A DNA stretch of 64,000 nucleotides from Diadophis punctatus similis (lineage: Eukaryota; Chordata; Lepidosauria; Squamata; Dipsadidae), in NCBI GenBank assembly GCA_023053685.1, contig JALIGW010000057.1:1352710-1416709 (forward strand), written 5' to 3'. This document shows, piece by piece, positions 43,465 to 49,902 of this stretch. The number at the start of each line of letters is the position of its first letter. Within the stretch, counting starts at the first letter, position 1. The notes beneath the pieces are model-generated. The model had not been told where the DNA came from. It saw only the letters and a list, made by a program, of their open reading frames with translations, and did no database searches. The position numbers and the translations under genes are program-made.

Positions 43465-44289
43465 GCTAATATTTTCCAGATGTGCAGAAGCAGAGTTCCA
43501 GGATTATGCTGAAATCTGCCTCTGCATTTTCCCTCTAGCTGACATTTTCCAGATGTGGAGAAGCAGAGTTCAAAGATTATGCTGAAATCTACCACATCAA
43601 TTTCTCTCTAGCTAAAATTTTCCAGATGTGCAGAAGCAGAGTTCAAAGATTATGCTGAAATCTACAACATCCATTTCTCTCTAGCTAACATTTTCCAGAT
43701 GTGCAGAAGCAGAGTTCCAGGATTATGCTGAAATCTGCCTCTGCATTTTCCCTCTAGCTGACATTTTCCAGACGTGCAGTAGAAGAGTTCAAAGATTATG
43801 CTGAAATCTACAACTTCAATTTCTCTAGCTGACATTTTCCAGATGTGTAGAAGCAGAGTTCCAGGATTATGCTGAAATCTGCCTTGCAAGTTCTCTCTAG
43901 CTGATATTTTCCTGATGTGCGGAAGCAGAGTTCAAAGATTATGCTGAAATATACCACATAAATTTTCCCCAGCTGACATTTTCCAGATGTGCAGTAGAAG
44001 AGTTCCAAGATTATGCTGAAATCTACAACATCAATTTCTCTCTAGCTAATATTTTCCAGATGTGCAGAAGCAGAGTTCCAGGATTATGCTGAAATCTGCC
44101 TCTGCATTTTCCCTCTAGCTGACATTTTCCAGATGTGGAGAAGCAGAGCTCAAAGATTATGCTGAAATCTACAACATCAATTTCTCTCTAGCTAAGATTT
44201 TCCAGATGTGCAGAAGCAGAGTTCAAAGATTATGCTGAAATCTGCCTCTGCATTTTCCCTCTAGCTGACATTTTCCAGATGTGCAGAAG
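43465..44289. repeat. Divergent satellite pocket flanking the provirus
   Basis: About 11 monomers that do not continue the 8.1-kb order. They carry combinations not seen elsewhere in the window, such as tagctaatattttcc at 43464 and 44044, tagctaaaattttcc at 43611 and tagctaagattttcc at 44191. This is what a less homogenised array segment would look like. Monomer identity itself is clear. Confidence 0.65.
44284..44289. repeat. Target-site duplication, left copy (CAGAAG)
   Basis: CAGAAG directly abuts the left LTR end and is repeated directly after the right LTR. Six-base duplications are usual for alpha- and betaretroviral integrases. The hexamer belongs to the conserved gtgcagaagcag segment of the satellite monomer. 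Confidence 0.93.
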
Positions 44290-44369
44290 TGTGGTGGTCT
44301 CCCATGAGAAATGAGACACGCAGACAGGTACCTCGGGACAGGAGCCCAGAATCTCTTCTGTAACCCCCT

Positions 44370-44375
44370 TTTATT
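44370..44375 (-). terminator. Polyadenylation signal AATAAA, 3' LTR
   Basis: Minus-strand AATAAA followed by a G-rich run (AAGGGGGTTACAG). It lies 80 bp from the LTR end, the usual place for the retroviral poly(A) signal near the R region. Confidence 0.75.
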
Positions 44376-44447
44376 ACAATTCATCCCATATCCGGTTACA
44401 TTCTCATGACAAAGTTAGTAAGGGGTGGGTAAATACAACTGTTACTA

Positions 44448-44457
44448 CCATATATGG
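44448..44457. promoter_or_regulatory. CArG box (SRF site) in 3' LTR
   Basis: CCATATATGG is a perfect CC(A/T)6GG palindrome, the consensus binding site of serum response factor. CArG elements are known in the avian sarcoma/leukosis virus LTR. The same bases also contain TATATA, so it might serve as the TATA element. Confidence 0.6.
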
Positions 44458-44490
44458 TCATATTGTTAATCTACTCCTGAGTACACATCT

Positions 44491-44541
44491 TTCAGGTAAC
44501 TTATGCATTCGGGTCACGTAGGCTTTCAGGTCACGTAGGCA
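44491..44541. promoter_or_regulatory. Three 17-bp tandem repeats in 3' LTR (enhancer-like)
   Basis: Plus-strand units ttcaggtaacttatgca, ttcgggtcacgtaggct and ttcaggtcacgtaggca. The last two contain GTCACGTAG, an ACGT core like that bound by bZIP or USF-type factors; on the minus strand it reads CTACGTGAC and also fits the hypoxia-element core RCGTG. Short tandem repeats in U3 are typical viral enhancers. The factor assignment is inference. Confidence 0.6.
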
Positions 44542-44668
44542 CTGGGGTCAGCAGATTTCAGATGAGATGAGTCACATCATGCTTTTCCTGTCCTGCTTAG
44601 TGTCATTGTCCAAATAGTTAACCATTACAGGCTGAAGTAAAGTACTTTGTTCCCAAAGAAATCCCACA

Positions 44669-44682
44669 TCTCCTACTTTTTT
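44669..44682 (-). other. Polypurine tract
   Basis: Minus strand AAAAAAGTAGGAGA directly before the 3' LTR, all purine except one T. It overlaps the last env codons and stop. This is the expected plus-strand primer site. Confidence 0.75.
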
Positions 44683-45962
44683 GTTTTATGAAACGGTCCA
44701 TCCTCCAATTCCACAAGGGCTTTGGTTTCGCTGATTAGAACGTCCTTCCTGTTGGAGAAAAGCAAGTTTTTGCACATCTGCAGGAGAGAGGGGAGACATT
44801 GGATACAACAACACAACAATATTAATAATACCACAATAAATAAAACTGTTGGTATGAGTGACCTCAGCCAACTCCCATCAGGTAGCCAGGACCATAAGGC
44901 ATCCCAAATGTCAATGATGCCACTTCCGTCTCCGACCAGGGGGTTATTCTTGACCATGTTCTCCATATGCTCAATTGTGTGTGTGATGTTATATTTATAG
45001 TCAGATACATAAGCACAACAATGTGAATGAATTAAAGCACAAACACCTCCTTTAGCAGCCAATACAATATCTAAAGCATATCTATTCTGCAAGACCACTT
45101 CTCGAATTTCTCCTAATTCTTTGTTAATAAATTTCATAGCTTTAATAGTGTCATTAAACATAACCACAGTCCAGTTATTGAGTAAATGTAAGTCTCTATA
45201 GTTCATCGCAACCCCAAGATTAGGGAGAATTCCCCGAGATATTTGAGTAGTCAGGGAACCCCCCAAGGTTAAGGGTTGATCTTCAATGCCAGCTCTTTTG
45301 TTCCGCAAACGACCTGTTGGTAATGTTGAAACAGGGTAAGTAGCAGGCACCAAGAGACCCAGGGTGCAAATACCCTTCCAATCCCTTGGGACCAGCCGAT
45401 AGGTTCGCCGGCCACAAAGAAGCCAAAATTGTGTTAACTCATAATGTCCTGAATCAGAAGAATTAGCAAACATAATCATAGTCTCCATGTCTGAACATGC
45501 TACATACGTGGAAACGTTTGTCCACTGATTAGACGTGCTGATACCATTTACAGTTGTAAGATTGCTTTTTATATGTGCACACCATTTTGCTGAATCCCAT
45601 ACAATGGTTTGTTGGCAAGTAGTGTAATTGCCCATTTCCAAGGCATTGGCTAACAAGCCTGTGCTTTGAAAACAAAAGCAAGCAGCTTCTAAAATTCTGG
45701 TAGAAACTGCATATGTAAAGTCCATCATGAGTGGAGTGGAGTTCCATGAAGCATGAAGTGCCAGTCCTGACTTGCTGTCTGATGGAATGTGCATACAAAT
45801 CCAACAATCAGTTTTATTCAACAGCTGAGCTGCCTTATTCAGGTCTCTTACGAACGCATTGGTTTCCCAGGCCCCTGGATCGCTGGTCTTAACGTGTTGA
45901 TGAGGTGACAAAATAAGGGTGAATGCAGCGAGCAGGAGTCCAGATGATATCACCATTGTCAT
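44673..45962 (-). CDS. env: Envelope glycoprotein, gamma-type (about 429 aa), open reading frame
   Basis: Surface/transmembrane precursor. The frame is open further upstream only through a TTG, so the first ATG is at 45962; a second ATG at 45956 has the better Kozak context (A at -3, G at +4). Numbering is from 45962. A hydrophobic signal peptide lies at about residues 5-19. The surface unit has CWIC at 53-56, the CXXC motif of gamma-type Env, and six of nine N-glycosylation sequons. Furin-type site RNKR lies at 220-223. The transmembrane subunit has an immunosuppressive-domain-like segment (LQNRYALDIV) at 291-306 followed by CX6CC at 308-316, a membrane anchor at about 367-389 and a tail of about 40 residues. 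The sequence after the cleavage site is not strongly hydrophobic, so the fusion peptide looks weak. It is short for the family (usually 500-650 aa) but uninterrupted. The start overlaps the pol remnant, and the stop is 4 bp from the LTR. Confidence 0.9.
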   Translation of the reverse strand: MTMVISSGLLLAAFTLILSPHQHVKTSDPGAWETNAFVRDLNKAAQLLNKTDCWICMHIPSDSKSGLALHASWNSTPLMMDFTYAVSTRILEAACFCFQSTGLLANALEMGNYTTCQQTIVWDSAKWCAHIKSNLTTVNGISTSNQWTNVSTYVACSDMETMIMFANSSDSGHYELTQFWLLCGRRTYRLVPRDWKGICTLGLLVPATYPVSTLPTGRLRNKRAGIEDQPLTLGGSLTTQISRGILPNLGVAMNYRDLHLLNNWTVVMFNDTIKAMKFINKELGEIREVVLQNRYALDIVLAAKGGVCALIHSHCCAYVSDYKYNITHTIEHMENMVKNNPLVGDGSGIIDIWDALWSWLPDGSWLRSLIPTVLFIVVLLILLCCCIQCLPSLLQMCKNLLFSNRKDVLISETKALVELEDGPFHKTKK

Positions 45963-46849
45963 TGACGACAGCGTAGCCTCGACCCCAAGTGACAAGGGAG
46001 GCCGGGCCTTTCCACGTAGGATCAGGAAGGCGGCGATAATAGACTTGCGGTCGCAGGGAGTCTACAGGAGAAGCAGAAAATTTTGCCGACTTGCGGCGGT
46101 TGAATCAGGGGTTCCAGAAACATTGAGAAAATTGAGGGTAAATGGGACAAGGTTCAAGGTATTTTGTATCCCAGGCAAGCCGGGGTGGTTTTCCCCTTTC
46201 TGTTTTTATTGTTTGGGATTGCCTAGAATACAGAAAGTCCGAATACAATGATTAATAACATGTTTAGTGGCTTCACCCCTCTGGGGGGATGCCATGATTG
46301 ACAACTCTCCGTACCCCGGGGATTAACCCCAAGGGGGACAGAGTGAGCTTGCAAACTGCAAGTAAGATATTGCTGAATAATAGCAGAAGCCTCCGCTGCA
46401 GAAAGAGAAAATTGTTTCAGCAAGGCCTTTCGGTTTTGATGAAAATAAGAGTGGCAAGTCCACAGAGTAATGGGTGACAAGGAAAGAATAGAAAGATCAG
46501 GGGGGGGGGGGCAGAAGGGCAGCAGCTGCAGCAGCGTCTGCCCGAAAATTTCCCTCCTGGATAATACCAGGAAATGGTTGATGACTTCTGATATGGGCCA
46601 GAAAAAAGAGTAAAGTCCTAGCATGAAGGAGAGATTGCAAGGTTAAAAAAATAAACTGAGAAGATTACCATCAAGAGATGGGGAAACTTGAGTCGAGAGG
46701 AATGGAAGAACCTAGTAAACATCTATAAGATTAGCATTAATCCCAGATGCTAAATAAACTTCCAGGGAGAATCATGAACTAATTTACAGACATTATGAAA
46801 ATCAGAAATAATTGCAAAGGTGCAGAAACAGTTAAAGTAAGACAAAAAT
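45889..46849 (-). pseudogene. pol: pol remnant 2: RNase H and integrase
   Basis: Decayed 3' half of pol, readable across several frames. RNase H: FHNVCKLVHDSPWKF near 46765-46810, then HIRSHQPFPG and QEGNFRADA (46515-46600). A run of 12 Gs (plus strand, 46500-46511) breaks the frame. Integrase N-terminal zinc domain: HSYFH (HX3H) at about 46440, then YLTC where CPTC is expected, so one zinc ligand is lost, and LGVNPRG near 46325. The first catalytic-Asp segment is missing. The core resumes as GEATKHVINH and LGNPKQ (46205-46275), followed by IKTERG where IKTDNG is expected. C-terminal domain: VYYRRLPDPTWKGP, WGRGYAVV and IWTPARCI (45905-46055), stop at 45889. Its end overlaps env in another frame by about 70 bp, as in intact retroviruses. 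Motifs are class II-like. Not functional. Confidence 0.85.
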
Positions 46850-47700
46850 CTTTAGGAAGATTAAAAGTAAATTTCCGTACAAAATCTGAAGCTGTTTAAT
46901 CAAAATAAAATTCAATAATGAAAAAAGCAAAGTTGTACATTTAGGCAAGGAAAAACAAAACAAAATGCACAGGTACAATATATGTGGTATCTTGCTCAAC
47001 AGTAGTAACTGTGAGATGGATCTTGGAATTTGTAGTGGACAACCATTTAAATATGAACCAGCTGTGTGTAGCAGCTGCCAAAAAATTAACACAGTTCTAG
47101 GCTGCATTTACAGAAGGAGAGAATCAAGATCACTTGAAATATCAATACCACTTTACAATGCCTTAATGAGCCACACCTGAAACACTGCATTCAGTTTCAG
47201 TTGCTACGATGCAAAAAAAAAAATGTTGAGAAACTAGAAATAATGCAGAGAGGAGCAACAAAGATAATTAGTGAACTGGAAGCTAAAACATATGAAGAAC
47301 AGTTGCAGGAACTGGGCATATGCAGTTCGATGAAAAGAAAGACTAGGGGAAACATGATAGCAGTTTTCCAATATCTCTGGAGTTGCTATAAAAAAAGAAA
47401 CAAACTATTCTCCAAAACATCTGAATTTAGAAAAAAAAACAATGGGTGGAAACTAATCAAGGAGAGAAGCAACTTAAAACTAAAAAAGAAATTTCCTCAC
47501 AGTTAAAACAATCAATCAGTGAAAAAGTTTGTCTTCAGAAGGTGTGAATGCTCCAACACTGAAAATTTTTTAAGAAGACAACAATTTGTCTGAATGGATT
47601 TCCATTTGCCTGAAGTAATTTAGGCTTGCCTGTCTAGGCAGGAGGTTGGACTAGAAGACCTTTAAGGTTCCTGCCAACTCTGTTATTCCATTCCACTCTA
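46850..47700 (+). mobile_element. CR1/L3-type LINE, 5'-truncated 3' fragment, antisense in pol
   Basis: Plus-strand translation recovers the C-terminal part of CR1 ORF2: KMHRYN-like (46965), NTVLGCI, SRSLEISIPLYNAL (47130-47170), then after a stop and an A-run frameshift (about 47211-47221) QRGATKII, YEEQLQELG, RGNMIAVFQYL and NGWKLIKERSNL (47240-47480). The 3' part has ggttggactagaagacct and ccaactctgttattccattcc near 47645-47690, the terminal block of squamate CR1/L3 elements. It is dead: 5'-truncated, with stops and frameshifts. The left edge is uncertain by about 30 bp. RT remnants lie on one side and RNase H on the other, so it sits inside former pol and opposes the viral strand. Confidence 0.85.
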
Positions 47701-48434
47701 TGGCTATTTGAAAAAACAAAAACTCTCTGAAATTCAAATTCAAATTTAAATTTAAAAATAGGAAAAATGATGTTAAAAATATCCTGGCAAACTCTAGCAA
47801 GTTGCAAAGAGCTCAGCTAAAGTCTAAAAATAAATATTTTGATGAAAAACATGGGATAAATATCCTACAAAATAAATTTGTTGCAAGGACAACACAGCCA
47901 ATGCTTCCAGTAGGTGCTGGCAAACACAGCATCTACAACACCACACAGTGTTGTGTAAAACCTTGCATTTTGGAAAATATCTATGAAGATATTTATGAAG
48001 AAAAATAAAGGAACACAATTTCATGGAAAAAATCACAAAAATTTAAAATCTGCAAACAGAAGTAAACTTACTGTTGCAAGAGGAAACAAAGTTAATAGGT
48101 AATTTGAAATGTAATCCCATCAGCTGCAGTAGCAGTTTAAACTTTGACTAGCTTTCTGAAGGATGAGATTAGATCATAGAATGTTTAACTTTAGTTAATA
48201 ATGTAAATAATGAACTTAACAAAAAAGTGGATAATTTAAAAAAAAGGACTAGCCAATTAATAGTTCCCAACAATTGTAACTGAATTAAAATAATAATTGT
48301 GGGATATCTGATGCAGCATAAGATCAAGACATCTTATGTCCTAGATTCAAAAATTTTCTTGTAGCTAAATTTTTTCTCTCTGGTGCAACATTTAATCCAT
48401 AGGAGAGAAGACTATACCAGATAAAACATCCAAT
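47701..48434 (-). pseudogene. pol: pol remnant 1: reverse transcriptase palm end, thumb and connection
   Basis: Continues in frame after the gag stop. About 48365-48417 translates to YGLNVAPERK followed by FLNLGHKM, matching the post-catalytic RT segment (GL-IAPEK...YLGH). Around 48250-48290 (LQLLGTINWL) matches the conserved thumb motif QKLLGTINWL, followed by SLFTLLTK. Weaker connection-domain similarity continues to about 47800. Stops and frame changes are frequent. Protease, the fingers and the YMDD catalytic region are absent. In a complete class II virus this segment would be preceded by over 1.5 kb of pro and pol. It is interrupted at 47700 by a LINE in the opposite orientation. Confidence 0.75.
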
Positions 48435-49397
48435 TTAAGTTACTCCAAGTACGAAACCTTTATGAGAATCAACACCTTTGCCAGGCGCTCTGCACTTTTC
48501 CTTAAAACATTTCTGGTTACCACAATTGCAACAATTTCCTTGGGCTTTGTTACTTTGTCTCATGGCTGCAATTAACAAATTATTTTGATGTCTAGAAGAA
48601 CGTATATCTTGCCAAATTTTAACCATTTCAGCCATTTCAGGATTTTTTCCTAATGCTAAGATGTTCCAGCATTCAGAAGCAGCTTTTTTGTTAACGCAAT
48701 CAGTGTATGCTTGATTAGGTTTAGGTTGAATGCCTGAAAAGGTGTGTGCCGGCTTATCAGGTTTCTGAAAATCCTCAAAGGCACATTCAGAAAAAACTTG
48801 CAAATTTGGTGCAGGAAGGTCAATTTTAACATCTACAGCAAGCATTTGAACAATTTCATGATTCTTTTCTAATCTTTCTTCTTGCATTTTTTGAATCAGA
48901 CCAGTATTTTTTACTACTGGAAAAGACTCATGAGATGAAACTTGGAGACTCTTTGCAAGTTTAATTCCTTTTTCCTGTTCTTCTTTAAATTCTGCCCTGT
49001 CTACGCTGAATGCCTCCTGTGGAGGAACAATAGATAAGGAAGCAGAAGCATCCAAAGTGCTGGATTTTAAAGCCTTTTGGTATGCCCCGCGAATAAGGCC
49101 AGATTGCAAAACAGAAGCAGGGTTTGAAGCAGAAAAAACAGGGGTTTCGGGAGCCGTGGGTGAAAAAGAACGCACGACTGAAGGTAATGGGGTAGTCAAC
49201 ATGACTGAGGGAATCTGATAAGGTGGAGGATCTAATAAAAGCTGGCGAGGCAGATCAGCATGAGTCTGAATCATGATGTAAGCCTCACTTTTAGAAAAGG
49301 ATAGGGTAAATTTTTGTTCTTGAGGGGAAAGGTTTTTTTTCCTGCCCAATTGTCTCAGCTCTTCCACGTTTTGAGCTGTAGACGTTCCACCCCCCAT
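48435..49397 (-). CDS. gag: Gag polyprotein, internally shortened (320 aa)
   Basis: Structural polyprotein of the provirus. The ATG at 49397 follows the splice donor and gives an N-terminal MGGGTS, a good myristoylation signal for membrane targeting. PPPY at residues 57-60 is a late-domain motif that recruits NEDD4-type ligases for budding. Residues 170-190 are charged and helical. Residues 219-243 (IQPKPNQAYTDC) resemble the major homology region of capsid. One zinc knuckle at 289-302 has the spacing CX2CX4CX4C, with Cys297 where His is expected. At 320 aa it is about half a normal Gag: matrix is short, the capsid N-terminal domain appears to be missing before residue 219, and a second knuckle is absent. 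The stop at 48435 is followed in the same frame by reverse transcriptase remnants, so a deletion fused nucleocapsid to RT. Assembly competence is doubtful; the frame is clearly open. Confidence 0.85.
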   Translation of the reverse strand: MGGGTSTAQNVEELRQLGRKKNLSPQEQKFTLSFSKSEAYIMIQTHADLPRQLLLDPPPYQIPSVMLTTPLPSVVRSFSPTAPETPVFSASNPASVLQSGLIRGAYQKALKSSTLDASASLSIVPPQEAFSVDRAEFKEEQEKGIKLAKSLQVSSHESFPVVKNTGLIQKMQEERLEKNHEIVQMLAVDVKIDLPAPNLQVFSECAFEDFQKPDKPAHTFSGIQPKPNQAYTDCVNKKAASECWNILALGKNPEMAEMVKIWQDIRSSRHQNNLLIAAMRQSNKAQGNCCNCGNQKCFKEKCRAPGKGVDSHKGFVLGVT

Positions 49398-49495
49398 ACT
49401 TACGAGAAGAGTCAGTCGCCAGCGACGTCGTCGGGTGCACCGTGCCTATTCCAGGCGATAAGTAGAGGGTCGGCAGGGACGTATTCCCATGAGGA
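49398..49495 (-). promoter_or_regulatory. 5' leader: splice donor, palindrome and short upstream ORF
   Basis: Between primer site and gag. A consensus 5' splice site GTAAGT (49398-49403) lies directly before the gag ATG and is the likely donor for env mRNA. An 8-bp palindrome GGTGCACC (49434-49441) resembles a dimerisation kissing-loop sequence, and a GTCG/CGAC hairpin (49415-49426) lies beside it. A 14-codon upstream ORF starts at 49490 and stops at 49446. These are typical retroviral leader elements; RNA function is inferred. Confidence 0.55.
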
Positions 49496-49515
49496 ATCAC
49501 ATCGAGGGGTCACCA
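49496..49515 (-). other. Primer binding site, tRNA-Trp-like
   Basis: Two bases after the LTR end the minus strand reads TGGTGACCCCTCGATGTGAT. The first ten bases match the tRNA-Trp 3' end complement used by avian leukosis-type viruses, and the last five (GTGAT) also match, but the middle is two bases longer. The two-base gap is what integrase 3' processing leaves. Other tRNAs ending in GGTCACCA remain possible. Confidence 0.7.
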
Positions 49516-49597
49516 AATGTGGTGGTCTCCCATGAGAAATGAGACACGCAGACAGGTACCTCGGGACAGGAGCCCAGAATCTCTTCTGTAACCCCCT

Positions 49598-49603
49598 TTT
49601 ATT
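49598..49603 (-). terminator. Polyadenylation signal AATAAA, 5' LTR copy
   Basis: Counterpart of the 3' LTR signal at the same LTR offset. In the 5' copy it would normally be bypassed or lie close to the RNA start. Confidence 0.65.
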
Positions 49604-49675
49604 ACAATTCATCCCATATCCAGTTACATTCTCATGAGAAAGTTAGTAAGGGGTGGGTAAATACAACTGTTACTA

Positions 49676-49685
49676 CCATATATGG
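49676..49685. promoter_or_regulatory. CArG box (SRF site) in 5' LTR
   Basis: CCATATATGG, unchanged between the two LTRs. It lies about 75 bp upstream (minus sense) of the AATAAA, compatible with a core-promoter or proximal enhancer role. Confidence 0.6.
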
Positions 49686-49718
49686 TCATATTGTTAATCT
49701 ACTCCTGAGTACACATCT

Positions 49719-49769
49719 TTCAGGTAACTTATGCATTCGGGTCACGTAGGCTTTCAGGTCACGTAGGCA
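49719..49769. promoter_or_regulatory. Three 17-bp tandem repeats in 5' LTR (enhancer-like)
   Basis: Identical to the triple repeat of the other LTR. It lies upstream of the CArG/TATA-like element in viral orientation, the expected position for a U3 enhancer. Confidence 0.6.
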
Positions 49770-49896
49770 CTGGGGTCAGCAGATTTCAGATGAGATGAGT
49801 CACATCATGCTTTTCCTGTCCTGCTTAGTGCCATTGTCCAAATAGTTAACCATTACAGGCTGAAGTAAAGTACTTTGTTCCCAAAGTAATCCCACA

Positions 49897-49902
49897 CAGA
49901 AG
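49897..49902. repeat. Target-site duplication, right copy (CAGAAG)
   Basis: Perfect match to the hexamer left of the provirus. Together with TG...CA LTR ends this shows integrase-mediated insertion of the whole 5.6-kb element into one monomer. Confidence 0.93.

Larger units (their letters stand above)
1..44289. repeat. Satellite array, left arm (about 73-bp monomer)
   Basis: Uninterrupted head-to-tail array. A typical monomer starts agttccaggattatgctgaa, continues through atctgcctctgcattttccc and tctagctgacattttccag, and ends atgtgcagaagcag. The first two starts are at 1 and 74, a 73-bp step; variants with a shorter pyrimidine tract are about 71 bp. Recurrent monomer classes differ in the centre (tgcctctgcatttt, tgccttgcaattt, taccacatcaattt, tacaacttcaattt, tacaacattaattt) and near the end (ccagatgtgcag, ccaggtgtgtag, cgagacgtgcag, aagatgtgaaaa). 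Classes recur in fixed order, which is higher-order repeat organisation. CpG is rare and confined to a few variants. I do not recognise the family by name. No gene is present in this span. Confidence 0.97.
44290..44668 (-). repeat. 3' LTR of the provirus
   Basis: 379 bp, the same length as the partner LTR with no indel and about 1% difference. It begins (minus sense) immediately after the purine-rich tract and ends at the target duplication. By analogy with other retroviruses its AATAAA would direct 3' processing of viral RNA, and its enhancer could act on neighbouring satellite. Confidence 0.95.
44290..49896 (-). mobile_element. Endogenous retrovirus, class II-like, gag and env open, pol defective
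   Basis: A 5,607-bp provirus on the minus strand. In viral order it has: 5' LTR (49518-49896), tRNA-Trp-like primer binding site, leader with splice donor, gag (stop at 48435), reverse transcriptase remnant, antisense CR1 fragment, RNase H and integrase remnants, env (to 44673), polypurine tract and 3' LTR (44290-44668). It is flanked by perfect 6-bp duplications. A full-length retrovirus is about 8-10 kb; the shortfall is most of capsid, all of protease and most of reverse transcriptase. Pol motifs (GVNPRG, GEATKHVI, WGRG) are alpha/betaretrovirus-like, while Env is gamma-type. LTRs differ at 4 of 379 sites, so the insertion is fairly recent although pol is decayed. It cannot replicate by itself. 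Confidence 0.95.
49518..49896 (-). repeat. 5' LTR of the provirus
   Basis: 379 bp, TG...CA ends when read on the minus strand (TGTGGGATTA to CCACCACA). It matches the left LTR except for four substitutions: A/G near 49622, G/C near 49638, C/T near 49833 and T/A near 49887. It contains a perfect CArG box, three 17-bp repeats and an AATAAA. By viral layout this copy holds the promoter for genomic and spliced env RNA, transcribed leftward. Confidence 0.95.

Noticed and set aside
1..44289. CRISPR array appearance (short regular repeats)
   Set aside because: Repeats are contiguous with no unique spacers, and the context is eukaryotic.
44722..45000. Plus-strand 92-codon ORF
   Set aside because: Antisense shadow of the Env transmembrane region.
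45963..45995. Env start at 45995
   Set aside because: That codon is TTG on the minus strand. In a eukaryotic genome the first in-frame ATG is at 45962, so the shorter form is annotated.
45919..46251. Plus-strand 110-codon ORF opposite the pol/env junction
   Set aside because: Antisense shadow of the integrase C-terminal domain and env start; no recognisable domain.
46500..46511. Run of 12 G as a G-quadruplex or programmed frameshift site
   Set aside because: A single homopolymer inside dead pol; more likely slippage or a sequencing-length uncertainty.
47201..47506. Plus-strand ORF of 101 codons as a gene
   Set aside because: It is the C-terminal part of a dead CR1 ORF2 with a truncated 5' end, a stop and a homopolymer frameshift.
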